Positions 57,253 to 64,000 of a stretch of DNA of 64,000 bases are shown piece by piece; the stretch's first letter is position 1, and each line of letters opens with the position of its first letter. Position numbers and translations under genes: made by a program. Source of the DNA: Paraburkholderia humisilvae (GTDB lineage: Bacteria > Pseudomonadota > Gammaproteobacteria > Burkholderiales > Burkholderiaceae); assembly GCF_902859855.1 (NCBI RefSeq), contig NZ_CADIKH010000010.1:1-64000 (forward strand), given 5' to 3'. The notes below the pieces were generated by a model. It did not search any database and had not been told where the DNA came from. It saw only the letters and a list, made by a program, of their open reading frames with translations.

Positions 57253-58143
57253 TCAGTGGACCGCGGCGAGCGCCTTCTTCAGCGCATCTTCGTCGATCGT
57301 CGCGGCCGACGGGTCCGCGAGTTTTGCCATATACGCCTGCGCGTTCTGCGCTTCACGCTGCTGGCGCAGTTGTGCGCGCAACTGTTCTTTCACGTCAGCG
57401 AGCGGCCGCACACTTTGTGCGCGCGTATCGGTCAGCTTGATCACATGAAAGCCCGCTTTGGTTTGCAACGGTCCTGCAACATCGCCCGGCTTCATGCCGT
57501 CGACCGCCTTGCGGATTTCCGGCATCAGCAGCCCGTCCGGTACGAAGCCCATATCGCCGCCGTTCGCCGCGCTTTGCGACTCCTGCGAATTGGCCTTCGC
57601 GAGCGTAGCGAAATCCGCGCCCGAGGCACGCGCCTGACGCGCGAGATCCGCAGCCTGCTTGCGCGCCTTGTCGACGGTCGCCGCATCGGCGCCCGCCGGC
57701 ACGGCGATATAGATCTGCGAAAGACGCACAGCGTGCGGCTGCGTGAACAGCGCCGGATTGCGGTCGTAAGCTGACTGGATTTCCGCATCGGACGGATAGT
57801 CGGCCGACGGAGCGGATACCGATGCGAGATAGCTGCGCAGAATCACGTCGCGCCGGGTTTCATCGATCAGCGCGGTGACTTGCGGCTGCTTGTCCCAGCC
57901 CTTCGCATGCGCTTCGGCCAGCACGGCCGACGCTGCGAGCTTCGCGCGCACCAGCCGGTCGAGCTGTGCCGGGTCGGCGGCAAGCCGCGTTCTGATATCC
58001 GGACTCAGCGCCTTCAGGAACGCCGTCATGTCGGCTTGCGTGACCGACGCATCACCCGCGCGCGCGATCACGTCGCCTTGTGCATGCGCTGCGCATGACA
58101 GAGCCAGCATTGCACTGCTTACGGCCATTGCGAATTTCTTCAC
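57253..58143 (-). CDS. Periplasmic parvulin-type prolyl isomerase (PpiC/SurA-like)
   Basis: This 296-residue protein has a signal peptide (about 1-22, CAAHAQ), a SurA_N-like helical region (about 25-125) and a PpiC rotamase domain (about 130-235) with ANGGDMGFVPDGLL, GDVAGPLQTKAGFHVIKL. It should assist folding of outer-membrane or periplasmic proteins. Start: GTG 58143, with GGGGAG 7 nt upstream and a proper signal peptide directly after; the ATG at 58191 would put 16 non-family residues in front. Confidence 0.92.
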   Translation of the reverse strand: MKKFAMAVSSAMLALSCAAHAQGDVIARAGDASVTQADMTAFLKALSPDIRTRLAADPAQLDRLVRAKLAASAVLAEAHAKGWDKQPQVTALIDETRRDVILRSYLASVSAPSADYPSDAEIQSAYDRNPALFTQPHAVRLSQIYIAVPAGADAATVDKARKQAADLARQARASGADFATLAKANSQESQSAANGGDMGFVPDGLLMPEIRKAVDGMKPGDVAGPLQTKAGFHVIKLTDTRAQSVRPLADVKEQLRAQLRQQREAQNAQAYMAKLADPSAATIDEDALKKALAAVH

Positions 58144-58231
58144 TTTTCGACTCCCCACTACTGAAAATATTGACCCAACCTGGGCTGTCAATGCGCATCG
58201 GCGCGGCCTCGACAGCTGCCGTCCCGCACCT

Positions 58232-58717
58232 TCACAACTCGGCGCCGAGCGAAAGACGCACGACCACCGGCTGCTTCATCATCCTTGGCGGCGGCGCGCC
58301 CACCGTCTGAGCTAGCAGCAGCGAGCGCAACTCGGCTTCCGCGACGTCGTCGCCGATATCGGCGAATTCGACTCGTTCGACGTGCCCCGTGCGGTCGAGC
58401 CAGACGCGCACTTTCAGCGTCGGCGGATCGAATGGCAGCGGTCCGCCATCGGCCAGCGTTCGTGTCGGCGCAGCAGCACCGGCATCGGTGTCGACCCAGT
58501 TGCTGAAGTACTCGTTGAAACGGCGCGCGGTTTCGGTATCGGCGGCAAGCGCCGCTTGCAGGGTTTCCGAAACCCGCTGCGCATAGGCAAGCCATGCTTG
58601 CGGCGCTTTCTCGACGCTCACGTGCTGTGCACCCGCGCCCGCCCACACGCTGTGCGTGAGCGCAAGCAATGCCGCGCCGAGCGCGCCAACCACGCCCGGC
58701 TTGCCCAATTTGTTCAT
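58232..58717 (-). CDS. Exported TonB-C-like protein
   Basis: This 161-residue protein has a signal peptide (about 5-27, ending WAGAG) and a mature part with APQAWLAYAQRVSETLQAAL and a TonB-C-like fold (LKVRVWLDRTGHVERVEFAD, ELRSLLLAQ, PVVVRLSLG). It resembles the gene at 53960-54484 in length, order of motifs and wording, so the two are paralogues. Its start overlaps the stop of the YbjN-like gene (ATGA). Confidence 0.77.
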   Translation of the reverse strand: MNKLGKPGVVGALGAALLALTHSVWAGAGAQHVSVEKAPQAWLAYAQRVSETLQAALAADTETARRFNEYFSNWVDTDAGAAAPTRTLADGGPLPFDPPTLKVRVWLDRTGHVERVEFADIGDDVAEAELRSLLLAQTVGAPPPRMMKQPVVVRLSLGAEL

Positions 58718-59262
58718 TTCGCTTCGGCTTGCTGCGCGTCTGCTGCGATGTTCACGAATCCCGCGACCGCGACGCCTGCCATTGCATCACCGGAGGCTGC
58801 CGCCGCGGCCATGGCCGGCCGGTTACGCAGATGCAGCAGGAACTCTCGAATCAGGCGGTCCCACAGCTCGATCAACGAACGCAGATTGCGCTCGCTTACG
58901 CCGCCTGCGACCACCACATCCATTTCGAGCACCAGAAACTGAGCCTGCTCCCACAGCCGCGCGAAGCGCTTCGTGCGGTTCCAGCTCGCGACGATCTCAG
59001 CGGGCAGTTCGCCCTGCACTTGCAGCGCGCAGCTCAGCGTGAAGTCGAGGAACGCGCCGGCTTCGCTGGACGCATTGCCGAAGCGCACCGCAAAACCGAC
59101 GCCCTGGCTCGCGCTCATCAGTTGCACGACGCCGTTCTGCTCGGCCGGCGTGACGCGGTAGCCCGCAGCCTTGAATACGTCGGCCAGCTGGTCAACGCTT
59201 ACGGCTTCGATAAACAAATCGTCGCTGCTCTTCTTCGTTGCTGCCTTTGCTGCGGTCGTCAT
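58714..59262 (-). CDS. YbjN-domain protein
   Basis: This 182-residue cytosolic protein has a YbjN/type-III-chaperone-like fold (about 15-145), shown by AVSVDQLADVFKAAGYRV, GVGFAVRFGNA, FLDFTLSCALQVQGELP and WNRTKRFARLW. The C-terminal 35 residues are Ala/Val-rich. ATG 59262 has AGGA 6 nt upstream; ATG 59268, two codons earlier, has no spacing. It is coupled to the next gene by an ATGA overlap. Confidence 0.83.
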   Translation of the reverse strand: MTTAAKAATKKSSDDLFIEAVSVDQLADVFKAAGYRVTPAEQNGVVQLMSASQGVGFAVRFGNASSEAGAFLDFTLSCALQVQGELPAEIVASWNRTKRFARLWEQAQFLVLEMDVVVAGGVSERNLRSLIELWDRLIREFLLHLRNRPAMAAAAASGDAMAGVAVAGFVNIAADAQQAEAK

Positions 59263-59268
59263 ATCCAT

Positions 59269-59310
59269 TCCTGTTTTTAAGTCCTGCTTTTAAGCCGCTT
59301 TTAAATCCTG
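59269..59310 (-). repeat. Short tandem repeat upstream of the YbjN-like gene
   Basis: Two 13-bp units, TCCTGTTTTTAAG (59269-59281) and TCCTGCTTTTAAG (59282-59294), are followed by a degenerate one (59295-59305) and another TCCTG (59306-59310). On the minus strand each unit carries CAGGA, so several ribosome-site-like sequences stand in series. Confidence 0.7.
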
Positions 59311-59422
59311 TTATTCGATCCGAATGCCCGAACTGCGCGAGTTGGATTAACTGCTATGCATTGGCTGCCATGCGTGAAGTGCGCTATTTGACCGCGTATA
59401 ATGCGACGCCTTCATGACTGTG

Positions 59423-60121
59423 TTATTTCGCCTCGATCGTTGCGCTCGCCGCGGCCGAAGGTGCCGATGCAGCCGCAGCGGGACGCGCGTTCGGGTCATA
59501 TTTGCCCGCGTACAACTGATCCCCATACTGCTGCGCAATCTCGTCGTACTTCACGCGGGCGCTTTGCGCGAACGGCTGGCGCGCCTTCATGAAGGTGCCG
59601 AGGTCGATGTGCTCGTAGGCATCGAGAATGTCGTGCCCGACCGTGTATAGCTGGGCATTTTTCGCTTCACACGTTTGCAGTTGCGTGTCGCGCGTCTTCA
59701 GGTCGTTTTGCGCCTGCTTGCGCTGTGCCTCCTGCGTGCGAGACTCGGCGAGCAACGCGTCGTAAGACGCCTTCACTTTCGTCAGCTCCTGCGAATCCTT
59801 CACATGGCTCGCGCGCTCGGCGGCAAGTGAGCGCTCGGCCTGCTCCTGCGCGCTCGACTTGCCTTTCGCCGCATCCAGCTCGCCTTGCGCGGCTTTCAGG
59901 TCGGCCAGCGCCTTGTCACGCTGCTGCTCGGCCGCAGCTTTGTCCGCCTGCAATTGCGCCTGCGTGTCCTGCAATTGCCGCAACTGCTCGACGGTCGAAC
60001 GAAGTTGCGTACGCAACCGGTCTTCGAGGCTACCGCTTTGCGCAATAGCCGACAACGACGCGCACAACAGCGCGGTGCTCAGGCAGCCGCTTGCCACGCT
60101 GCTCATTAGACGTTTTCGCAT
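59423..60121 (-). CDS. Periplasmic coiled-coil protein
   Basis: This 232-residue protein has a signal peptide (about 1-27, SAIAQ) and a long coiled coil (about 30-150: LRQLQDTQAQLQADKAAAE, RDKALADLKAAQGEL). It is followed by TCEAKNAQLYTVGHDILD and an Ala/Ser-rich tail. The coiled coil could act as a periplasmic spacer or clamp for the porin encoded 8 bp upstream. GAGGCGG precedes the ATG. No catalytic motif was seen. Confidence 0.83.
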   Translation of the reverse strand: MRKRLMSSVASGCLSTALLCASLSAIAQSGSLEDRLRTQLRSTVEQLRQLQDTQAQLQADKAAAEQQRDKALADLKAAQGELDAAKGKSSAQEQAERSLAAERASHVKDSQELTKVKASYDALLAESRTQEAQRKQAQNDLKTRDTQLQTCEAKNAQLYTVGHDILDAYEHIDLGTFMKARQPFAQSARVKYDEIAQQYGDQLYAGKYDPNARPAAAASAPSAAASATIEAK

Positions 60122-60129
60122 GGTCCGCC

Positions 60130-61935
60130 TCAGAATCTCGCATTAAGCTCGAGCTGCAGCACGTCGATCACCAGCGGCGGCCCGTACACTTCGCGTGCGC
60201 TCAGGTAACGCGCGGACACCCACGCATCGCGCGCGACCGCATACTGCGCACCGATCACGTAGCCCTTCGCATTCGTGCCGCCGAGGTGGAAGTCGGAATC
60301 GGTGAATGCATCGAGCACCGCATCCGGCTGCAGATACTTGTACGCAATCGAGAAGTTCCACTGACCCTTCTCGACCAGATCCGGCTCGCCGAGCGTGACC
60401 TTGAACATGTAGCCGTTGCCGCCGCTGCGGTAGTCGGATTCCGACACATTCGCGCTCGCGGTGTTGAAGTTGTTGACCGGCGTTGCCGGCGCATGGAGCG
60501 CCTGGTTCGCGTCGAACGAGAGGTTCCGCACGAACTCGCCGTCAAGGCGCAGTTTGTAGCGGTCCATGAGCTTCGTATCCCATTCGAGCTTCGCGTCGAA
60601 CAGGCGATAGTTATAAGCGAGACCGAAGAGCTGCGGCTGAGGCGTGGTGCCCGGCGCGAGGTTCGGGTTATCCACGATATTGCGCAGCGCGATCAGCGTA
60701 TTGCCCTTCTGCATGAAGTCCGGTGCATCGTTGTCGGTGCTGCAGCTCGTCGCGCCGAGGAACAGCGCACAAGGCGACGACAGCGAGCCGCGCGTGTTCT
60801 GGAAGTCGTAGTACGCGATCGCGCCCTTCAGGCGGTTCGTCTCGTTGATCTTCCATTCGGCGCCGAACTGGCCCGCGAACAGCCACTTCGTATCGCTGCC
60901 CGCTTTCACGGGGCTGTTCGACGGGAAGTTGTCGTCGCTGTATTGCACCGGGAATGCACCGAGCGTGCCGAACAGCGTCACGTCCGCCGCGACCGGCAGC
61001 GCATGGCGGAAGTTCGCGGCGAAACCGTCGAACTCGAGATCCGGATCGAACACCAGGTCCGACGAGAAGAACGGGTTATCGAATCGGCCGCCGATAAGAT
61101 TCAGCCACGACGTCGGCGTATAGCTGATGTAGGCCTTGTTCAGCCAGATGTTCTTCTTGTCAAAGCCACCGCCTAGAAACTGTGTGGTCGAGACCGGATC
61201 GTTGTCGTTACCCGACGCGAGCTGAATGCCGGTGCTCAGGCCCTCGGCCACCTGCGCGGTGACCCCCAGGCGCGCGCGAATGCTGAACAGGTTCGAACGG
61301 TTCGTGGTCGTGTTGATGGACGGCGGGGCCGCGTTACCCGAGTTCCCGCTGAAGTCGAAGCCGCCCATCTGGTTGACCGCGGCGAAGTTGGTCAGCCCAG
61401 TCACGTTGCGCGGCGAGTAAAAGTCGAACTGGTCACGCAAGCGCAAATCGCCGTCGATCTTGATCCGCGATACCCAGTCCGGGAACGTGTTCGGCTGCGC
61501 CCAGTTTTCCGCCTTCGCCTGCGCGACCACTTCCTGCTTGACCTGGTCGCGAATCTGATCGCGCACGACCTGCGGCACGTACGGCACCGCGACATCGCCC
61601 GGCTGTGTCGGTGCATGCGCAACCAGCGGCACCGGCGGCCGCGCGGCGGCCGCTTTCGCTTGCGCGGCTTCGGCCTGCGCCTGCGAGATCAGGTCGTTTG
61701 CATTCTGCTGCGTGAGCACACCGCGCTTCACGAGCAGGTTGATCAGGTTGATCACCGTGCTTTCGGTCGGCGCGGCCGTGCCTGTCGCCGCCTGCGTTTC
61801 GAGCGATTGCGCATGCACGCCCGTGGTCAGCGCCATCCCCAGTGCCGTGAGCACCGCGAAGCTGATCCGCGTGCGCCGGATCGCACTCCCCCCACCGTGC
61901 TGCCCGCCACCCCGTAACACCATCTTCTGAATCAT
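60130..61935 (-). CDS. Putative porin (outer-membrane beta barrel)
   Basis: This 601-residue protein has a long signal peptide (about 15-45, LTALGMALTTGVHAQ). A mature N-terminal helical segment (LLVKRGVLTQQNANDLISQA, about 70-90) and an Ala/Gln-rich linker precede a beta barrel (about 150-601). The barrel shows alternating aromatic strands and ends LQLELNARF with the C-terminal Phe signal for BAM insertion. It fits the 'putative porin' family with N-terminal coiled extension. GGAGA 6 nt before ATG 61935 decides the start over 61950 and 61995. Confidence 0.88.
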   Translation of the reverse strand: MIQKMVLRGGGQHGGGSAIRRTRISFAVLTALGMALTTGVHAQSLETQAATGTAAPTESTVINLINLLVKRGVLTQQNANDLISQAQAEAAQAKAAAARPPVPLVAHAPTQPGDVAVPYVPQVVRDQIRDQVKQEVVAQAKAENWAQPNTFPDWVSRIKIDGDLRLRDQFDFYSPRNVTGLTNFAAVNQMGGFDFSGNSGNAAPPSINTTTNRSNLFSIRARLGVTAQVAEGLSTGIQLASGNDNDPVSTTQFLGGGFDKKNIWLNKAYISYTPTSWLNLIGGRFDNPFFSSDLVFDPDLEFDGFAANFRHALPVAADVTLFGTLGAFPVQYSDDNFPSNSPVKAGSDTKWLFAGQFGAEWKINETNRLKGAIAYYDFQNTRGSLSSPCALFLGATSCSTDNDAPDFMQKGNTLIALRNIVDNPNLAPGTTPQPQLFGLAYNYRLFDAKLEWDTKLMDRYKLRLDGEFVRNLSFDANQALHAPATPVNNFNTASANVSESDYRSGGNGYMFKVTLGEPDLVEKGQWNFSIAYKYLQPDAVLDAFTDSDFHLGGTNAKGYVIGAQYAVARDAWVSARYLSAREVYGPPLVIDVLQLELNARF

Positions 61936-62007
61936 TCTGATTCTCCGCATAACTGCTGATTTTTCTACTGGCCCCGCCTGGTCCACGATGCACATGCGCG
62001 ATTCGCT

Positions 62008-62730
62008 TCAGCCCGGCTGATGCCCCTGTAAGTTGAGCCGCACCGGGTATTGCCATGTCGGCGGCGGCGGTTCGTCGAGCTTGCCAAGCAACTGCAACGC
62101 GCTGACCACGGCTTCATCGAGCTTCGGGTCGCCGGTCGACTGCCCGATCGTCACGCGGACGATGCGTCCCGACGGCTCGAGCCACAGATTCACGCCGACC
62201 GCGAAGCGCATCCCCTGCCCCGATTCCTGCACGCCCTTGTCACGCTCGACGGCCTGTTGCAGCGCGTACACGATGTATTGCTGGTAAGTGGCATTGCCAA
62301 AGCCATTGCCGGTTCCGCTGCCCGCCATGCCTGAACCATCGCCGGCAGCGATCGCGAAGTTGTCCGTCCCCGCTTGCGCGGGCGCGTTCATCGTCATCTG
62401 CTTCGGCATGTTGTCCATCGGCTTGGGCGTTTCCGCGGGCTTCGGCGTCGCGGTCGGCTTCGGCACCGGCGTTTGCACCTCCGGCTGCTTCTCGGGCGGC
62501 GGCTTCACTTTCGGCGGCGGTGGCGGCGGTGGCGGCGGCACCGGAATCACCGTCGTCACGCGCGGCGCCTCGACGCGCTTCACGCCGGCCGTGTCGTTTG
62601 CGTAGTGCCAGACGATGAGCCCGACGCCGACCACTGCGAGCACGCCAAGCGTGGGCTTTACAAAGCGCTTCAGCCCTTTGCGCTCGTCGTCCGGATCGCC
62701 GCCGTGGCCGCCCTCGTAAGTCATTTCCAT
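62008..62730 (-). CDS. tonB: TonB energy transducer
   Basis: This 240-residue protein has a short cytoplasmic N-terminus, one membrane helix (about 28-44, PTLGVLAVVGVGLIVW), a Pro/Lys-rich periplasmic spacer (about 60-112, with PPPPPPPPP and KPPPEKQPEVQTP) and a TonB C-terminal domain (about 150-235: GVNLWLEPSGRIVRVTIGQSTGD, given in part; ending PVRLNLQG). It couples the ExbB-ExbD proton motor to an outer-membrane partner, here perhaps the putative porin. AGGAGG precedes the start. Confidence 0.93.
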   Translation of the reverse strand: MEMTYEGGHGGDPDDERKGLKRFVKPTLGVLAVVGVGLIVWHYANDTAGVKRVEAPRVTTVIPVPPPPPPPPPKVKPPPEKQPEVQTPVPKPTATPKPAETPKPMDNMPKQMTMNAPAQAGTDNFAIAAGDGSGMAGSGTGNGFGNATYQQYIVYALQQAVERDKGVQESGQGMRFAVGVNLWLEPSGRIVRVTIGQSTGDPKLDEAVVSALQLLGKLDEPPPPTWQYPVRLNLQGHQPG

Positions 62731-62776
62731 GAGCGAGGCCTCCTGCCGGCCGCGCTGCTGATGCTGGGCGCGAGTG

Positions 62777-63181
62777 TCATGATTTCTGCTTGCCCGTCAC
62801 GAGACCCACCTGCGTCAGATCGAGCCGGCGCAGCAGATCGAGCACGTCCATCACCTTCTGGTATGCGACCGCCGAATCGCCCTTCAGCACGATCGGCGCA
62901 TCCGGTGTCGTGGCCTTGATCGTGCGCAGCCGGTTCTCGAGTTCGTCCATCGTCACCGGATACGCATCGAGGTAGATCTGCCCTGAGTCGGACACGGTGA
63001 TCGCCTTGGTCTGCGGCTTCGCGAGACTCGCCGACGAGCTCGCCTTCGGCAGATCGACCTTGATCCCCTGCACCGACGCGGTGGTCATGATGATGAAGAT
63101 GATCAGCAGCACGTACGCGAGGTCCAACATCGGCGTGATGTTGATGTCGTCGTACGGCTTGTCGTCGTCCTGAACTTGCAT
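62777..63181 (-). CDS. exbD: Biopolymer transport protein ExbD
   Basis: This 134-residue ExbD/TolR protein has a short cytoplasmic start with DINITPMLDLAYVLLIIFII (about 12-31) containing the essential Asp near 20 in the single membrane helix, and a small periplasmic domain (about 45-130). With ExbB it forms the proton-driven motor. GGAGGG lies upstream of the ATG. The exbB gene ends 100 bp before it. Confidence 0.95.
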   Translation of the reverse strand: MQVQDDDKPYDDINITPMLDLAYVLLIIFIIMTTASVQGIKVDLPKASSSASLAKPQTKAITVSDSGQIYLDAYPVTMDELENRLRTIKATTPDAPIVLKGDSAVAYQKVMDVLDLLRRLDLTQVGLVTGKQKS

Positions 63182-63280
63182 GGCGTTACGCCCTCCGTTG
63201 TTGCGTGCTGCGGCGCGCGTCGTGTGTCGGTTGCGGTTTCGTGCGCTTTTGCATCCGTTTTTGCGTCCGCTTTTGCGTTA

Positions 63281-64000
63281 TCAGTCGGCGGCGATCGCGT
63301 GGTCCGCGCTGCGATGCGCTTCCGCGAGACGCGTCACGAACTCGTCGACAAACACCTGCATATTCGCGGTCACGTTCTTGTTGCGGATCAGCAGGTAGTT
63401 GTAGCCAAAGAGCGCCGGAATCGCGACGAACAGACCCGTCACGGTGGCAAGCAGCGCGGCGGCGATACCCGGTGCGATCGCGTTCACGTTGACGTCGCCG
63501 GCGGCGGCAATCGCGGCGAACGTGATCATCACGCCGACCACCGTACCGAGCAGGCCGAGGAACGGACCGCCCGAAATCGCGATGGTCAGCAGGACCATCG
63601 ACTTCGACAGGCGCTGGTTCTCGCGCACGAGCGTTGCATCCATCGTCGCGCGGATCGCTTCGATCGATTCGCTGCTGATGACCGTGCGGCCGTTTTCATC
63701 GACGCGGCTGTGAATTTCCGCAACGCCCGCGCGATACAGCCGGTAGAGCGACGAATGACGCAGGCGGCGGCCGTCTTCCGAGCGCTCGTCGGTATGCGCG
63801 AGGCCGACCAGATGGCGCCCGGCCACTTCGCGGAAACGCCTCACGAAATACGCGTTCGCCTTGTCGACGGTGCCGACGTACTGCGCCTTGTTCCACATCA
63901 CAACCCACGACGTGAACGCCATACCGAGCAGGATCACGATCACGACCCATGCATCGACGGTCACGGACTTCACGATCACGCCGAAGTAGCCGAAGCCGAA
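63281..64000 (-). CDS. exbB: MotA/TolQ/ExbB proton channel protein, 5' end missing
   Basis: At least 239 codons are present; the frame is open to the right edge, so the N-terminus lies outside. Three membrane helices are visible: an N-terminal one (VVIVILLGMAFTSWVVMW), and two in the TolQ core (MVLLTIAISGGPFLGLLGTV and AIAPGIAAALLATVTGLFVA). The conserved core reads LGLLGTVVGVMITF. It is the proton channel of the motor with ExbD and TonB. GTG 63979 is not trusted as a start because coding sequence continues upstream. Confidence 0.95.
   Translation of the reverse strand, partial: FGFGYFGVIVKSVTVDAWVVIVILLGMAFTSWVVMWNKAQYVGTVDKANAYFVRRFREVAGRHLVGLAHTDERSEDGRRLRHSSLYRLYRAGVAEIHSRVDENGRTVISSESIEAIRATMDATLVRENQRLSKSMVLLTIAISGGPFLGLLGTVVGVMITFAAIAAAGDVNVNAIAPGIAAALLATVTGLFVAIPALFGYNYLLIRNKNVTANMQVFVDEFVTRLAEAHRSADHAIAAD

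Overview
The window is high-GC, densely coded DNA with many 4-bp ATGA gene overlaps. It looks like a Burkholderiaceae replicon, most likely Paraburkholderia, Burkholderia or Caballeronia. The basis is the prpD-acnA pair, a Hep_Hag-type giant trimeric autotransporter, a DUF3563 micro-gene, the MocR/polyamine ABC pair and codon use. No rRNA, tRNA, IS element, phage gene or CRISPR array was seen.

Layout. (1) 1-3550: end of prpD and complete acnA, closed by a rho-independent terminator. (2) 3549-30659: a 27-kb surface-adhesion island. Its left flank holds a hybrid-kinase-like protein with degenerate kinase motifs but intact receiver and HPt domains, two divergent LuxR-type response regulators and a stand-alone HPt protein. 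Then come an OmpA-like lipoprotein and a 2651-residue YadA-like trimeric autotransporter, both on the minus strand. A 489-bp AT-rich divergent region separates these from a 13-gene Tad/Flp-type pilus operon: pilin-like, TadG-like, TadE-like, a secreted protein, a second mini-pilin, CpaB, CpaC, FHA-CpaF, TadB, TadC, DUF192, TadE and a lytic transglycosylase. The right flank carries a third LuxR-type regulator and a second HPt protein. (3) 31174-37402: a four-gene polyamine-type ABC transporter operon, divergent from a MocR regulator with three repeated operator-like boxes. (4) 37517-45577: a DUF748 envelope giant, a DUF1254/DUF1214 lipoprotein, a PaiB-like protein and a lone Fic protein. (5) 45600-51775: copA behind a textbook MerR/CueR-type promoter, a chemotaxis receptor behind a FliA-like promoter, a flavin-reductase-like protein and a His-rich exported peptide. 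(6) 52202-52360: a DUF3563 micro-gene with twin palindromes around its promoter. (7) 52580-64000: a 13-gene minus-strand locus, running off the right edge, with ExbB, ExbD, TonB, a putative porin, a periplasmic coiled coil, YbjN-like and two TonB-C-like proteins, a parvulin, a zinc-ribbon protein, an exported protein, a Deg-type protease and a membrane protein.

How the genes work together. Region 2 reads as one regulated adhesion programme: two kinds of surface fibre bracketed by three related regulators and three HPt modules, but no obviously competent histidine kinase. Region 7 reads as an energised envelope machine with its own porin, folding catalyst and quality-control protease. Its substrate is not evident from the sequence. 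These two regions are the best candidates for undescribed biology.
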